Part shown: piece by piece, positions 48,486 to 60,283 of the stretch
Layout: the number at the start of each line of letters is the position of its first letter
Position numbering within the stretch: the stretch's first letter is position 1
Assembly: GCA_012932295.1 (NCBI GenBank)
Contig: JAAONU010000013.1
Span: forward strand, 44,964,627-45,028,626
Direction of reading: 5' to 3'
Source of the DNA: Cyclina sinensis
Lineage: Eukaryota > Mollusca > Bivalvia > Venerida > Veneridae
DNA length: 64,000 nucleotides
Notes under the pieces: generated by a model
Databases searched by the model: none
Told to the model about the DNA's origin: nothing
The model's input: the letters and a program-made list of their open reading frames with translations, nothing else
Program-made: the position numbers and the translations under genes

Positions 48486-51400
48486 GTAGGTGTGTCAGTT
48501 GGCATTATCTGCATGCATTTAATTTCTGTAGTTGATCTGAAGCGACCTTATTAGAGCTGATGAAAACTTGATATTGTGTGCTTCTTCCGCAGCAATTTTT
48601 CAGGCTGTATTTGCACTCAATTTTGTTCGTACTAACATTTTTTCTCTAACTTCCTGATTGTCAAAAGATTATCTCTGTTGTGTTATTACTGAGTACTGTA
48701 GTGGACAACGGGTATATAAGGCTTTTCCAACAGCCTCGCTGTTGGAGGAGCGGATGTGGTCCAGTGGTAACGCGCTGGACTGGTAAAGCAGGGGTCCCGA
48801 GTTCGATCCCCCGCTCCTCCACTAACATTACTAATAGTCTTTCGGATGAGACTTTAAACCAAGGTCCCATGTATCACTGCTATACACTGAGCATGAAAAA
48901 GAACCAGGGGTGTCTCTAGAATGGGATGCTTTCTGTATCTTGCACTACCCCCACAACATAAAATAACTAATCTCTTCAGGGGGCGTCGGTCATATGGGCT
49001 ACCGGTACTGACGTTAAATAAGCTTAAATAGATAGATAGACTCGCTGTTGGGCTAGCTCTTTAGCGACATGGTTGTAGTGTCTGGAATGTTTGCCATGGT
49101 TAGTACTTGGATGGGTGTCCCAAATTGAGCTCATAGGCCAGGTTACCACATTGGTAGCAGCAGTAATTCCACTAATCTTTGCCGGCTCTTTAACTTGGTT
49201 AGTGCCTGTGAGTACGCTTAAGAAAAATTGAAAGCATGAACATGACAGCTGTAGTAATGAGCTGATATTTTTTGATGCCCCTGATGGGAGACATACAGTA
49301 ATCACACTGTCTGTCCATCCGGTAAAATCTTGTCCTCCCTTCATCTCCAAAACTGCTTGGGGGATTTCATTGAAACTTAACACAAGTGTTTGTCACCAAG
49401 CCTTGTTGTGCATATCATCAGGAGATTATGCTCTATTTATTTTTGGCAGAGTTATGGGCACTTAGTCATTTTCTTTTACTCTTAACTTCTGTATTAGTCT
49501 TGTCCACACTTCTTCTCCAAAACCGCTTGGAGAATTTCATTGAAAACTTCACAGGAATGTTTGTCACCAAGCCTAGTTGTGCATGTCGTCAGAAATTTCT
49601 GCTCACATCATTTTTGGCAGAGTTATGGGCACTTATTCATTTCTTATAACCAAAATCTTCTCCACACTTTCTCTCCAAAACCACTTGGAGGATTTTATTT
49701 AAACTTTACATGAATGTTTGTCACCAAGCCTTGTTGTGCATGTCATCAGGAGTTTATGCTCAGATTATTTTTGGCAGAGTTATGGACACTTAGTAATTTT
49801 TTACTCTAACTTCTATATTAAAATCTTGTCCAACCACTTGGGGGATTTTATTATATATACAACATCAGTAGGGGTTGGGAATAAAACAATATTGTTCGTA
49901 TTCAAGGCCAAACTCTTAGCTTTCTGTTCCATTGAATAATTATGTCTTCAATCTTCATTAGTGTTTCATCTAGCACTTTTTAGCCTGGTGCGGCGCCCGG
50001 CCCCTTTTAGCCCCGCCCAGCTGCCCTAATTACCACACAGAAATATAAAAGTACCCTTTTTCGATCCACCTATTATTATTTCCTGCCGAATAGTCTAGCA
50101 CAAAAATAGTTTTTAACTCCGCCCATCGATACCTTCTTTGACTGCACATAGGACTTTAGCGTGTCAAATCAAGCGATAAACCCAGCTAACTTGTGTGTAT
50201 TATTCAAGTGGTCAGTGACAAGTGATTGGGAAAGTCATGCGTGGCGCGTTATTTGCCTAGCGTTTAAAAAAATGCCCATTGAGTTAACTTTTTGATGCAC
50301 AGTACGCCCTAAGTAATTTTTTTTTTTCAGCTCTTGTTTTCTCTAAATTAAAGATGAAACTAAATTATTGTTTATTTCTTTCTTTATACTGAAGATGGAA
50401 AAGAGTATTCGTTTAACAATACTAAATTACAAGTTGCAGATTGTTAAATAGTTTTTTTCAATATTTCTTCAAAACAAATTTTGAAACTCATTATTATTTA
50501 AATAACTTATAAGCAAAACTTTTACTCTTTTTATACCCCCTCGAAACAAAGTTTATAGGAGTTATATAGGGGGTATATAGGAGTCAACCAGTGGTCGGTC
50601 AGTCAGGAGGTCGGTCAGTCCGTTGCAATTTCCTTGTCCGGAGTATAACTTAAAAACTAATTGTTGGAATTCAGTGCAACTTCATACAATGGTCAAGCAC
50701 AATCAGAGGAAGTGCAGTGTTCAAGAATCATAACTCCATCTTCACTATTTGCACAGTTATTGCCCTTTGTTGGTTTTCGTTGTCTGGAGTTTAACTTGAA
50801 AACTACTGGTTGGAATTCAGTGCAACTTCATACAGCGGTCAAGCACAATGACAGGAAATGCATTGTTCAAGAACCACAACTATCTTTAATTGCCCACAAC
50901 TGTAACTAAATTTCAATTCTTTTACAAAGTATTCTGTTACTAATAACTTCCTCAGTTCGGAAGCAGTCTTGTGGGAGTATTAATCACATTTAGTGATAGC
51001 TCTAGTTTAGTTAGTAATGAGGAGATAGCCATTAGTAATTCTTTTCTTTAGTAACTCTTTCAATAACATTTATTTAGCAAATTTTTAACATAATAACGTA
51101 CATTTCCTTCATGAATTTTGGTGAAATGCTTAGACAAATCAAGTAAGAACAGTTTTGAGATGGTCAAGGAACAGTGACTTATCTAAACATGCTGTGTATA
51201 ACCAGGGCCTTAATTGAATTGTTTGATCTAAGCCTTGAAATATATTATATATGAATGAACATTTTGTATAACATTTCTGACAAACATGTACCATTTGGTC
51301 ATTATGATAAGTATAATTATATAAGGAGACCTTTTGAAAGAAAAAAAATACAAGTTGTACAAATTTTCACAGTAATAAACCGTTACATGTATCAATGTGT

Positions 51401-54400
51401 TGCTAAACAAAAGTGATTTGTACATGTAAGTTCAAAGTTATTTTGAAAGTTTTTGTTGTAGTTTTATGAAATCCATTTAGATACATTAAGATACTGTCTT
51501 ATATATTTTATTTTATGCCGAACTTTTGAATGTATTTCAGGCATTCGAATGTTTGGAAAAAAAATTCAGGCACATTTTGAATTTTTTATCTATTTTGTTT
51601 TCATAAGAAATTAAATAATAAAGTGTTGAAGAAGTGAAAAAGGCATTGTAAGCAGGTGAATTCACACCTATCATTGCTTTAACTATTATTTTCATGCCTG
51701 CGTTGTCTAATGTTGGTTGCCTGTGTTTTTAGCAAGTGTCACCTATTATGGGTAAGACTTAAGATACTGTAGACCTTTTCACAAAAAATCTTACGATTTA
51801 TCTTAAGATTTTCACTTACGATAATCGTAAGTGAAATCTTAAGTCATTTTCACAAAACCAATAGTAAGTTAGATTTTTTTATCTTATGATAATTCTTATT
51901 CACGATAAAAACTTATGATACATTTTACTTGTAAATGTAACATTTTACATTTACAAATGGGTAACATCAATCGTTAAGTTAAGAAAAATTTTACACTAAA
52001 GATTTTCTTACGATTTTTTGTGAAAAGGATATTTATCGTAAGATTTCTCTTACGAAAAAAAAATTGTCGTAAGATTTTTTGTGAAAAGATCTGCAGGTAC
52101 ATCCATGTAAAGTACATTTGTAAGTGTCCAGTTTGGGGTCAGACTTGGAGACAGAATGATTGTGTCACAGGAAGAGAAACAAATACACAAACGTGTCAGT
52201 CAGTTACTGCCATTACCCCAACTTTACTTTTATTGGCTCTATTAATTTTGTGGTTTAGTTTATTCTCTTGCAGAATTCTCTGGCAATCCATATCTGTATC
52301 GCAATAAATCATACAAGCTTCAGTTTTTTTAATGTTTAAAATCATTTCCAACATTTGTTTGTCATGGGAAACTTATGCAACTTTACATTATCGTACTCTG
52401 GAACAACCAGTAACTAAACTATCACCTTCATAGACGTCAGTAAAAACGAAAAAATTAAATAACACTAGCGCTACTTTGCGCTTGGTCCTATTTCGTTTTC
52501 TTTTCGACCTACTATAAAGTATAAATTTAAATTGAAAAGGGAATTACTCAATACCGATACTGGATACCAAGAAATACATGTTGTCCCGTGATTTGGAAAC
52601 ACTCAGATCTTATTGAGGTATACTATATGGTTTAATTTTGAGTATGAGTTACAACTTTCGAATGCAAAAAGCTCTGAACATTTGAATGCTAAAATGAATG
52701 AATTTTGCCATCCCTTGTTTATACCATGGTTTCCCTGCTGGCCTATAGTCAATAAAGATAATAATTGTGCTATTGGTTTATACCATGGTTTATCTGCTGG
52801 CCTTAAGTCAGTAAAGACAATTATTGTTCTCTTGGTTTATACCATGATTTCTCTGCTGGCCTCTGGTCAGTAAAGACAATAATTCTGCTATTGGTTTATA
52901 CTATAATGTTAGTAATTAAGTGTTTTCATAATGGCCTAGTTATTGGGCTGAAGATAGTCATATTAGCCTGAGGCTGACTGTCTGAAGCCCAATAACTAGG
53001 CCATTATGAAAACACTTAATTATTGAAATTTTTATTAATTATACAATATTTACCAAAGAACATTAGATAGTTAACAAATAACAATATAACAATTAATGTG
53101 AAAATTTCAAATTTTTAATGAAATAATAGTAATTTAATGTTTCCACTAACATCAACAAACAAAAATCCCATGTCTTGCAGTCTATATATATATACTCACA
53201 CACATGTATATATATATATATATATTACATACATGTGATATACCGGCGGGATTTTGAAAAATCCCGTTATTCAACATCAATTCCAGCTGTCCCGTTATTA
53301 ATTCGAAATTCCCGCTATTAAAATCCAGAAGAAAAAAAACCTTCATTTGCCGACGTCAATAACTTGCTCAGCTCCGGTTATGGGTGGAGCTTATACTCAG
53401 AAACGGCGAACAATACATACTGCCTTCAAAGCATTGACCAATCAGAGCGCATTTTTGTACTTCCATTGATTTAAACCCGTGTTGACATTTGATACACAAT
53501 TAACACATTCAGTGTATGAAAATGGCTGAAATACTTAATGGTATTTCGTTTTAATTCTCGGATTTATTTATAAGAAAAGGTCAAGTAGATTTATGACAAG
53601 CTTAACAAATTGAAGGAAACCAATTTCAGCAAATTTTTTTGTTCATTAAACATGAAGCAGCGAGTGAAAATCTGGGATAAATTCCGATTGTCATATATTT
53701 CCGCGACCCCGCCGTACTTAAATATTTAGAGAAAACAGTGGAAAATTTTCCTTTTCTCTAAAACTTGAATATTTTTGTCGTAGTTATTTTGAAAGCAACA
53801 ATTATAATGAATCAACATAATTTACATCTTAAAATTGTTTGTAATTTTGTTCAAAAAAAAATCTGGTGAAAAAAGTTACTGAATTTTGATGCCACAGATA
53901 CATTAGCTTTAAGAGTAATTTGAATAAAAAATCACTCCACATATTTGCTGTCTGTCATTGTCATTATACAAATGGAACTGGCATTGCCAGTACTAACTTC
54001 TCCCAGGAGTCTTTTCAACTTCTGACTTCTCCCAAATCTTGTCTTAGGGAGAAGTCACTTCTCCCAAAATTTTGACCATAGCAAGCCCTGTGTAAGGACT
54101 CGGGTCCAAAAGCTAAAATTCAAAAGACAAAAACAAAATTCAATCATCAGTGGGAATCTGAATATAAATGGATAGGAAAGTGTGCTAAGGGAACAGTTTA
54201 TGCCTTTTGAAAGTGGGGCAACCTTTATGCATTAAATAAGAACAAAAAACACTTCACTTGTTTTCTTCCACAAAAACAAACAAATATCCTCTATTTCTCT
54301 GCTGGTCTATAGTTAGGACAATAATTCTACTGTTGGTTTATACTATAGTTTCTCTGCTGGTCTATAGTCATTTAAGACAACACTCATGCTTGTTTATTTC

Positions 54401-57400
54401 AGCTGATCAAACGTTGGAAGATTCGCTGGTTTACGCTTCATGAAAATGAAATGATATGTCATCCAAAGAGAGACAAATCTGTAGTGATAGAGACTATTCC
54501 TTTGCAAGGGGCATCAGTTGTCTGCCCATGTTATGACGAGCCAGATGTCAATGTTGAGGTAGGTAAAGAGTTCTGATTTCTGAAATATTATCAGTGTTAT
54601 TGTTTGACACTCATCCAAGTGCAAATTATATAAGCAAATGTACTTGTTTGTATTAACTAGTACTATAGTACTGCCCATTTCTTCATCTCCTTTCAGTTGT
54701 TTAGGAATGTGTCCTATTCCAAACATGCTTATTGGTAGATTATGTTTTGCCATTTGGAAGGGGTTCAGCCAGACTGGTAAAATAATGCTGTTTTGTCAGT
54801 TCCTCTTCTTTCCAAATGTCTTATTGATTGATTTGTTATATGGTTTAACTGTCACCTAACTTTTCAAAAATATAAAAAAATATACATCTGTGAAATATGA
54901 AAATATCACTAAGCACATAATAACGCATTTGTAGTAAGTTTTAGTGACACAGGTATTAGTTATCTTACTCTTCCATAGGTTGTTAAAACCAAATACTTTT
55001 ACATCACAATATATTTGTGAAGTTCTTAAAAAAATTGGTAAACCCCTGTGCTAACCTGGAATCCTCTGTTCATTAAGCAGTATTCACAGCTACCATCATT
55101 CAGTCTGCAGTATGTATGACCAGAGACATAGATCTATGTCTCTGGTATGACACTGAAATTGCTTGTTATTTTCTGTAGTGTCTCAAATGTCTCTATTTAT
55201 TTCAGCATGCATTTAAACTAACCACTCCCAATGGTGGGGAGATATTGTTCCAGGCAGCAGGGATACAGGATAGGGACCGGTGGGCTCATGCCATTGGGGC
55301 AGTTATACGCTCAATAACATCTTCTAGTCAGGTAGTAAATTTGCATTTCTTAGGACTTGGCTTTGCTGTTTTCATTCGCCAGCATATTATGCCATAGTTG
55401 TTTATAGTAACACCAGTTAATTTTTGGTATTTTTACAAAAATGTGTAGATATTGTCCTATATGACTGTAATCTAAATATAAAAAAAAAATCTCTTAAGAC
55501 CTTAAGAAGAGAGAATTTTCTCTATCATGTAACTGTAATTTTAGTTTCTCATATTTCATTAACAAGGTGTATGGTAAAGATGTCAACCATAATGAAAGGA
55601 CTTTATAATTGAATGGACCTTTATTAAGTGAAACGAATATCAGAAAATCAATTTGGAAATGCTACACTCTTGTCTTGGTATAGTACAACATGACGACAAG
55701 TTTGGTAATTAAGAAACAGTAGCTTACATTTCTAGATAAAAGATGTGTAAAAATTCTCCTTCAGTGTAATTAACTAGAGTGCTATCTTAGCTACATTTAT
55801 CAGTTGGTAATATTGGGTAAAGTGCTGAAAGATGACCAGAATAAATTAACAAATGTTGTGGCAGACAGTTGATAGAAACACTGTTACTTTGAATGTATGT
55901 GTATTTTCTATTCATCAGATCATCTTCTCCTTAATGTAAAAGTTATATGCTCAAGTGTATTGTTTATTGATTCACACATGTTGTAACAATTGCCAACACT
56001 TAACCCAGTGTGTTACATCTTGGTTGAGCTTTTATTGCTGAATCAACTACATGATTGGTCAATATATATGATCAAGGCAATTGTTTTAATTACCAAGTGG
56101 GTCATTAGTTTGGTAAAGTTGTTCCTATTGTCCACTGAGAGCATCAGTTTCTTGAATACAAAAATATCAAGCCTTATGAAATTGGTCAAGTATAACTCAT
56201 ATCAGAATGGTCAAACTGAAAGTGTTTTATATAAAAAAAAAAAGAAATTAGCATATATGGGACAGGCAGTATTTTAATTTTTCTTTTTGGCAATATTCAT
56301 AGGTCTTGGAAAATGTTCACAGCTTGAATTAGAAATCATTATATCTGCACTACCTACTGATGGGGGAGTAGGTGGCTTTACTTGAATCAGTTTGTCTGTC
56401 AGGCTGTTGATTGGTCATGTGTGGCCCATCGGTTAGTCAATCACTCATGTCTGTCCTGAAACTTGTCCAGGCTCTGACTCTCACTATGGATCGTAAGGGT
56501 TTTTAAGTAACTTGGCACAAATATTCACCTGGATGAGGTGGTCTGTCATGCACAAGAACATACTGCTTTTCAAAGTCAAGGTCATACTTACAGGTCAAAG
56601 AATTGAGTCCTGCTTTGTTTGCCCAGGCTCTAACTTCTTCATGGATCAAGTAATTCTCAAATAACTTAATATGATTATTTGCCTTGCTGAGACAGTTTGT
56701 CATGCTCAAGAACCATATAGCTACCTGGAAGGTCAAGGTCATACTTGCATGTCATAGGTAGAAATTGAGTGCTGCTTTGCTTATCTTGGCTCAAACTGTA
56801 CTTAGGATTGCAGGATACTCAAATACCTTAGCATTAATGTTAACCAAATAGAGATGACATGTCACATACAAGTACCAGGCACCTGTCTCAAAGGTCAAGG
56901 TCACATTTAAAAGTCCACCATATTTTCATGACTGGGTTTTTCATGCATTAAAGAATTTTGAAATAAGTTGACACTTACATTTAACCTCGTCACAGCCATT
57001 AAGTCACAAGCTGCTATATCAAATTTTAAGATTCAGTCTTTTATTTAAAAACTCCCAACAAACAGTAAATTGTGGATTTACATTAACAACAGGACAGCAG
57101 TATAAAGGAGAGATTTCACTGGGTTGAATATCTTCAGTCTCTTTTACTGAGATTTATATGATCCATAATTTAGTTCTTGGTATTTTCTCCTTTTGCCTCT
57201 GACAAGATGGTATTGTAGGGTATTAAAGGGACTGACTCACAGAATTTAACTGATTTTTTTTTCTTTAAAATTAAAGAGAAGTTAATAGTCTATGGGAAAA
57301 AACATAATATTATGTTTCTCTACACTATGAAAACTGAAGAAAAAAAATTGAATTCATCAGGATTCGAACCCATGCCCTTTCTGTCAGTAAAATTAAGGGT

Positions 57401-59642
57401 AACATTCTAAACCACTGAGCCACAGAGACCAGTTATTAAGGGTTTTCAAAATCAGTAAATATTAAGGAAGTTAGTATCTACCCATGACTAACAGGGTAAA
57501 TGTTTCACTGATAAAAGTGTGTCACACTTTATAAAATGATGTACTTTTGTAACAAAAAATAAGACAGAAACTATGTTTAAATATGTTCTTCACAATTACA
57601 AGTAGAATTTCTATATGTATGAACATATTCTTTTTTTTGCATTGTCAACCCATCTGTGAGTCATTTGCTTTAATCTCATTCAGTAATAGCTCTAGTTATG
57701 TTTAAGAGCTGAATACTTGAGGACAAGAAGTTTTTTATTAGGTAAAGGTTTCAGAAAAGAAATAATAAGGTAGATACATGTATACAATTTAATGAATGAA
57801 AGAAACAAATGGCTTCAGCCAACTTTTTTAGGCTGAAACTTTACCTTGTTTTATAGTTTGAACCCATTTTTTCCATTGCTTATCGTAGGTATCCAGCAGT
57901 CCTGTGAAATTTCAACACTTCAGAGCTAAAGCAAATGTCAGGTAAATGTTATGAGTTTGTTTGTTCAGTGTGACTATTCCTGTAGACAAAAGTCTTCATG
58001 TATGGTTGATATAAATTTTATTAAGAGATGAAAACTATGTAAGTACCAACAGTTACTTCATTGGCTCACTATTGTAAGTGGAGGTAATAAATTTATCAAT
58101 AATTTTATTCTGTGTAGGCAAAATCTGAATGCATAAAATAACAGTAATAAATCATATTACTTTATTACAAATACAGTGCTCACTAAGGCTGCAGTGAATA
58201 TGTCGGACAATGAAGATCTTATTTTAACCACTCTTTTGTTTGGTAAAGTTTGTTACACACTTTAAGCTGTCAACTTATGAATAAAAGAATAAAATTACAA
58301 CATACTTAGTATCATCTGCATGCATAAAACCCAATAATGTGGTTGTATTTTTTCTTTTGTTATTTCTACAGTGAAGTGCTTGGGGCATTACAAGATCCAG
58401 ATGCTGGTGTGGAAATGAAAAGCCATGTTCGTAACGGTGTTGTCCACAAAAACTGTTTCAAAGGCAGTGATATTATACAATGGCTGCTCCGCTGGAATAT
58501 TGTTCGCAGGCGTAACGATGGTGTGGCACTTGCTCAAAGTCTGTTGAAATTAGGTCACTTACAGGAAGTAGATATATCTGATGGGGCGGTTGGAGCATCC
58601 GTGTTTTTCAAAGATGATGAAAAACTGTATAGATTTGTAAGTTTAGTACTGTATAAAGCAGGTTTGAGATGTAAAAACACATGTTGGATCGATGACTTTG
58701 CATTATCTCTTTCCGTGATTTAAACTTTTTGGGCCTTTTGATAGAGTCCTTCAATGCTAAAATCTTACATAGTTAGCTGGTGTTATGTAACCAGATGCTG
58801 TACTGGATATACTTAAGCATGAGAAATGTTGAGTACATTTTAAAGTGTTGTTAATGACATTGTAAGCCCTACAAGCATTTGTACAGAAACAAAGGCATTC
58901 CTTATAATGGCCTACACATTTAACTTCAAAGGAGTTAAGAAGCTTACCAAAAGGGTAATTGGTTGGCAAATTAGTCTACCAAAACCAGTTATCTGGGTTC
59001 AAGTCCCATTCCAAAATCAGTGCTTTCTTTACTTCTGGGTATCATTTTCTGTAGAATAAGGTACTGTTGCCACAAATAAATCTATAGACTTGTTAATGAG
59101 AAAAAAGGCTCAGCTGGAAATAAGCTCCTTTCACAGCTGGTTAAAAAAAAATCTCAACCAATATTAGTACTGTACGCAGTGAACGTGTTGAAAAAGTTGT
59201 CATGAAGTATATAACATGAGTAATTATGATGACAAGATCTTGAAGGGGTAATAATATTTGACATTGTCCTGACTTTATGACATAGTTTGAATAAGTACCG
59301 AGAATGTTTTGGTCTTATTTCTAAGGCTGCAAAACTGCATATAATTTATAAACACACTGTCTAAAGAGTGAGACAATTCATGTATATACAAACAAAAAAA
59401 TACAGAAACTTATTACCATTGAATCAGTTAAAAAACAGGAAAGACCTTTCTCTGCCTTAGTTGATTGTTATAGATACATTTAAACAATCTTTTAGACGTC
59501 CCTTAACCTTGGTGTACAGCGTAACAGTTACTTTGACAGTTCCGACAGTGATTCTAGTCTGTCAGATGATGAGGATGATACAAAAATAGTGGAAAAAGTC
59601 AAGAAAGGCAAAGTCATCAAGGCAGGATTCCTCTGTAAAAAG
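48438..59642 (+). CDS. PLEK: Pleckstrin-like gene (PH-DEP-PH), 5' part, six coding exons
   Basis: Phosphoinositide-binding adaptor of the pleckstrin/pleckstrin-2 family. Exons 48438-48485, 54403-54558, 55206-55331, 57889-57941, 58372-58636 and 59496-59642 join in frame to 265 residues. PH1 is about 8-105 (SGFLLKW, then KRWKIRWFTL; DRDRWAHAIGAVI in the C-terminal helix). A Ser-rich linker follows at 105-115 (ITSSSQVSSSP), at the place where human pleckstrin has its PKC sites. DEP is about 129-216 (NGVVHKNCFKGSDIIQWLLR). An acidic linker spans 227-246. PH2 begins at IKAGFLCKK. The rest of PH2 and the stop must lie beyond 64000 or in unrecognised exons. Whether it is PLEK or PLEK2 is undecided. 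Confidence 0.9.
48746..49040 (+). mobile_element. tRNA-derived SINE, copy 2, perfect 11-bp TSD
   Basis: The tRNA-like head is at 48747-48820 (GGAGCGG pairs with CCGCTCC; B-box-like GAGTTCGATCC). The body is shared with copy 1 and the end is ATAGATAGATAGA. CTCGCTGTTGG is present immediately before (48735-48745) and after (49041-49051), the mark of target-primed retrotransposition. It lies in pleckstrin intron 1, about 260 bp after exon 1. Confidence 0.92.
49260..49970 (-). repeat. Hairpin-ended array, reverse orientation
   Basis: On the minus strand it ends with a GGATGGACAGACAG tail and the TGTCTCCCATCAGGGGCAT end (about 49275-49320). Units hold TTGTCACCAAGCC(T/C)(A/T)GTTGTGCATGT-like stretches about 165-175 bp apart (about 49390, 49560, 49717). 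The other end (about 49860-49960) is homologous to 48200-48340 in inverse orientation. The ORFs are repeat products. Confidence 0.75.
50530..51005 (-). repeat. Hairpin-ended array, inverted copy of 40853-42040
   Basis: On the minus strand it starts AGAGCTATCACTAAATGTGA (about 51003) and ends near TATACCCCC / GGGGGTATA (about 50533-50575). It carries the same AAAGGGCAATAAC and CTTGACCATTGTATGAAG units as the plus-strand copy. Confidence 0.85.
51006..51770 (+). other. Part of pleckstrin intron 1, nothing recognised
   Basis: AT-rich intronic sequence with no supported feature. Confidence 0.4.
51771..52092. mobile_element. Foldback MITE, 26-bp TIR with nested palindromes
   Basis: Ends AGA(C/T)CTTTTCACAAAAAATC continue to TTACGA (51771-51796) and are inverted at 52067-52092 with one mismatch. 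The core motif (TCTTACGA / TCGTAAGA with CTTTTCACAAAA / TTTTGTGAAAAG) recurs several times inside in both orientations. A near-perfect hairpin is centred near 51828. A TSD is not clear. Confidence 0.8.
52713..52910 (+). repeat. Tandem repeat, about 58-bp unit, three to four copies
   Basis: GGTTTATACCATGGTTT(C/A)TCTGCTGGCC-type units recur about every 58 bp (about 52729, 52788, 52846). Two further copies sit at 54283-54395, directly in front of pleckstrin exon 2, so the array was probably split by later insertions. Confidence 0.8.
52913..53022. repeat. Perfect 37-bp-arm inverted repeat
   Basis: Arms 52913-52949 (TAATTAAGTGTTTTCATAAT...) and 52986-53022 are exact reverse complements, with a 36-bp loop. 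It could be a miniature foldback element. It lies immediately next to the 58-bp tandem repeat. Confidence 0.88.
53242..53719. mobile_element. Possible degenerate TIR element
   Basis: The left end TACCGGCGGGATTTTG and the complement of the right end (TACGGCGGGGTCGCGG) are loosely similar, about 478 bp apart. The interior has repeated 'ATTCCCG(C/T)TATTA'. The match is weak. Confidence 0.3.
54283..54395 (+). repeat. Two further copies of the 58-bp repeat, abutting exon 2
   Basis: Units with 'TTTCTCTGCTGGTCTATAGT' and 'TTGGTTTATACTATAGTTTC' lie immediately 5' of the exon 2 acceptor at 54401-54402. The same family is at 52713-52910. Confidence 0.75.
54403..54558 (+). CDS. PLEK: Pleckstrin-like exon 2, PH1 body
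   Basis: 52 codons: LIKRWKIRWFTLHENEMICH, then PKRDKS and IPLQGASVVCPC. Lys/Arg residues in the first strands are those that contact phosphoinositides in PH domains. Acceptor TTTATTTCAG, donor GTAGGT. Confidence 0.93.
55206..55331 (+). CDS. PLEK: Pleckstrin-like exon 3, end of PH1
   Basis: 42 codons: HAFKLTTPNGGEILFQAAGI then QDRDRWAHAIGAVIRSITSS. It contains the invariant PH Trp in the C-terminal helix (residue 94). Acceptor TTTATTTCAG, donor GTAGTA. Confidence 0.94.
55332..56334 (+). other. Pleckstrin intron 3, first part, nothing recognised
   Basis: AT-rich. The short open frames (for example 55990-56277) have no recognisable domain. Confidence 0.4.
56335..56935. repeat. Dispersed repeat with 'GGTCAAGGTCATACTT' units
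   Basis: Two to three diverged units with AAGGTCAAGGTCA(T/C)A(C/T)TT and 'TGCTTTG(T/C)TT' spaced about 150-180 bp apart (about 56570, 56730, 56890). The minus-strand ORF of 79 aa here is a repeat product. Confidence 0.6.
57230..57665 (-). mobile_element. TIR-flanked element with tRNA-like core
   Basis: TGACTCACAGA (57233-57243) and its exact complement TCTGTGAGTCA (57653-57663) bracket about 430 bp. Inside, on the minus strand, 57358-57430 resembles a tRNA (TGTGGCTCAGTGGTTTAGAA; B-box-like GGGTTCGAATCCTG). It is either a tRNA-derived SINE with inverted ends or a SINE inside a MITE. Confidence 0.5.
57889..57941 (+). CDS. PLEK: Pleckstrin-like exon 4, interdomain linker
   Basis: 53 nt: VSSSPVKFQHFRAKANV plus two bases. 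It links PH1 to DEP and is rich in Ser and basic residues. Acceptor ATCGTAG, donor GTAAAT. Confidence 0.85.
58372..58636 (+). CDS. PLEK: Pleckstrin-like exon 5, DEP domain
   Basis: 265 nt, residues 128-216. VVHKNCFKGSDIIQWLLRWN and 'ALAQSLLKLGHLQEVD' are the DEP core. It ends at LYRF before donor GTAAGT. The open frame runs on into the intron and should be cut there. Confidence 0.95.
59496..59642 (+). CDS. PLEK: Pleckstrin-like exon 6, acidic linker and start of PH2
   Basis: 49 codons: SYFDSSDSDSSLSDDEDD (possible casein kinase 2 sites), then KGKVIKAGFLCKK opening PH2. Acceptor CTTTTAG, donor GTACTC. It is the last exon found before the antisense retrotransposon. Confidence 0.92.
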
Positions 59643-60283
59643 GTACTCACTTTTTTTGCGTAGATTGAAAGTATTTAACGACACCCATTAAACTTTCAAT
59701 CCTCTTCAAAATTGCGGAAAAATCTGTGTATGACTGTAGGACTTAGGGTGTGTTTTTGTGACAGGTTATAAATACCAACTCATTTTCACTATTTTTATCT
59801 CCCTAATTCATTAAGAAGATTTTTTCAAAATTTGAGCAGTTGTGAGCATGTTAATGTTACGTTTTCAGCATTTGAGATTAAAAATAGAAACAAAGCTTGA
59901 GCAGATTTTTCATGGTTGCCTGGTATGATGGAATTTTTGTTAAAAAAATTAGGGATTTTCGTTGCTGGTATCATGATAGAATGTTGACAGATTTTGAATT
60001 TCTTGAAAAAGAAAGGGTAACTCTAACCTACACATTCATAAATTGGAAAACCAGAATTACCTTTCTTCCATGTAGATTTCTGATAAGTATTTGGAAGAAT
60101 GAAACACTTAAAATGTCATAAACTTGTAAAGTTTGTTTAGTTGATAAAATGACATTTTCCAATTATAATCAAATTTACTTACGTTACATAGATATAAATT
60201 ATGATCAAAATTATTTTGAAATGATGCAAATGATTTTCCGTAATAGGGAATGTCCATACTGTCATAATTGTAGGCTTTGTTAA
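59643..60283 (+). other. Pleckstrin intron 6, before the retrotransposon
   Basis: AT-rich; no exon for the remainder of PH2 was recognised here. Confidence 0.4.

Noticed and set aside
48747..48820. Functional tRNA-Thr(GGT)
   Set aside because: The acceptor stem pairs, but T- and anticodon stems have mismatches and the head is fused to a repeated body with TSD, so it is a SINE.
58960..59015. tRNA-like stretch with GGGTTCAAGTCCC
   Set aside because: A B-box-like motif is present but no cloverleaf could be drawn; at best a relic.
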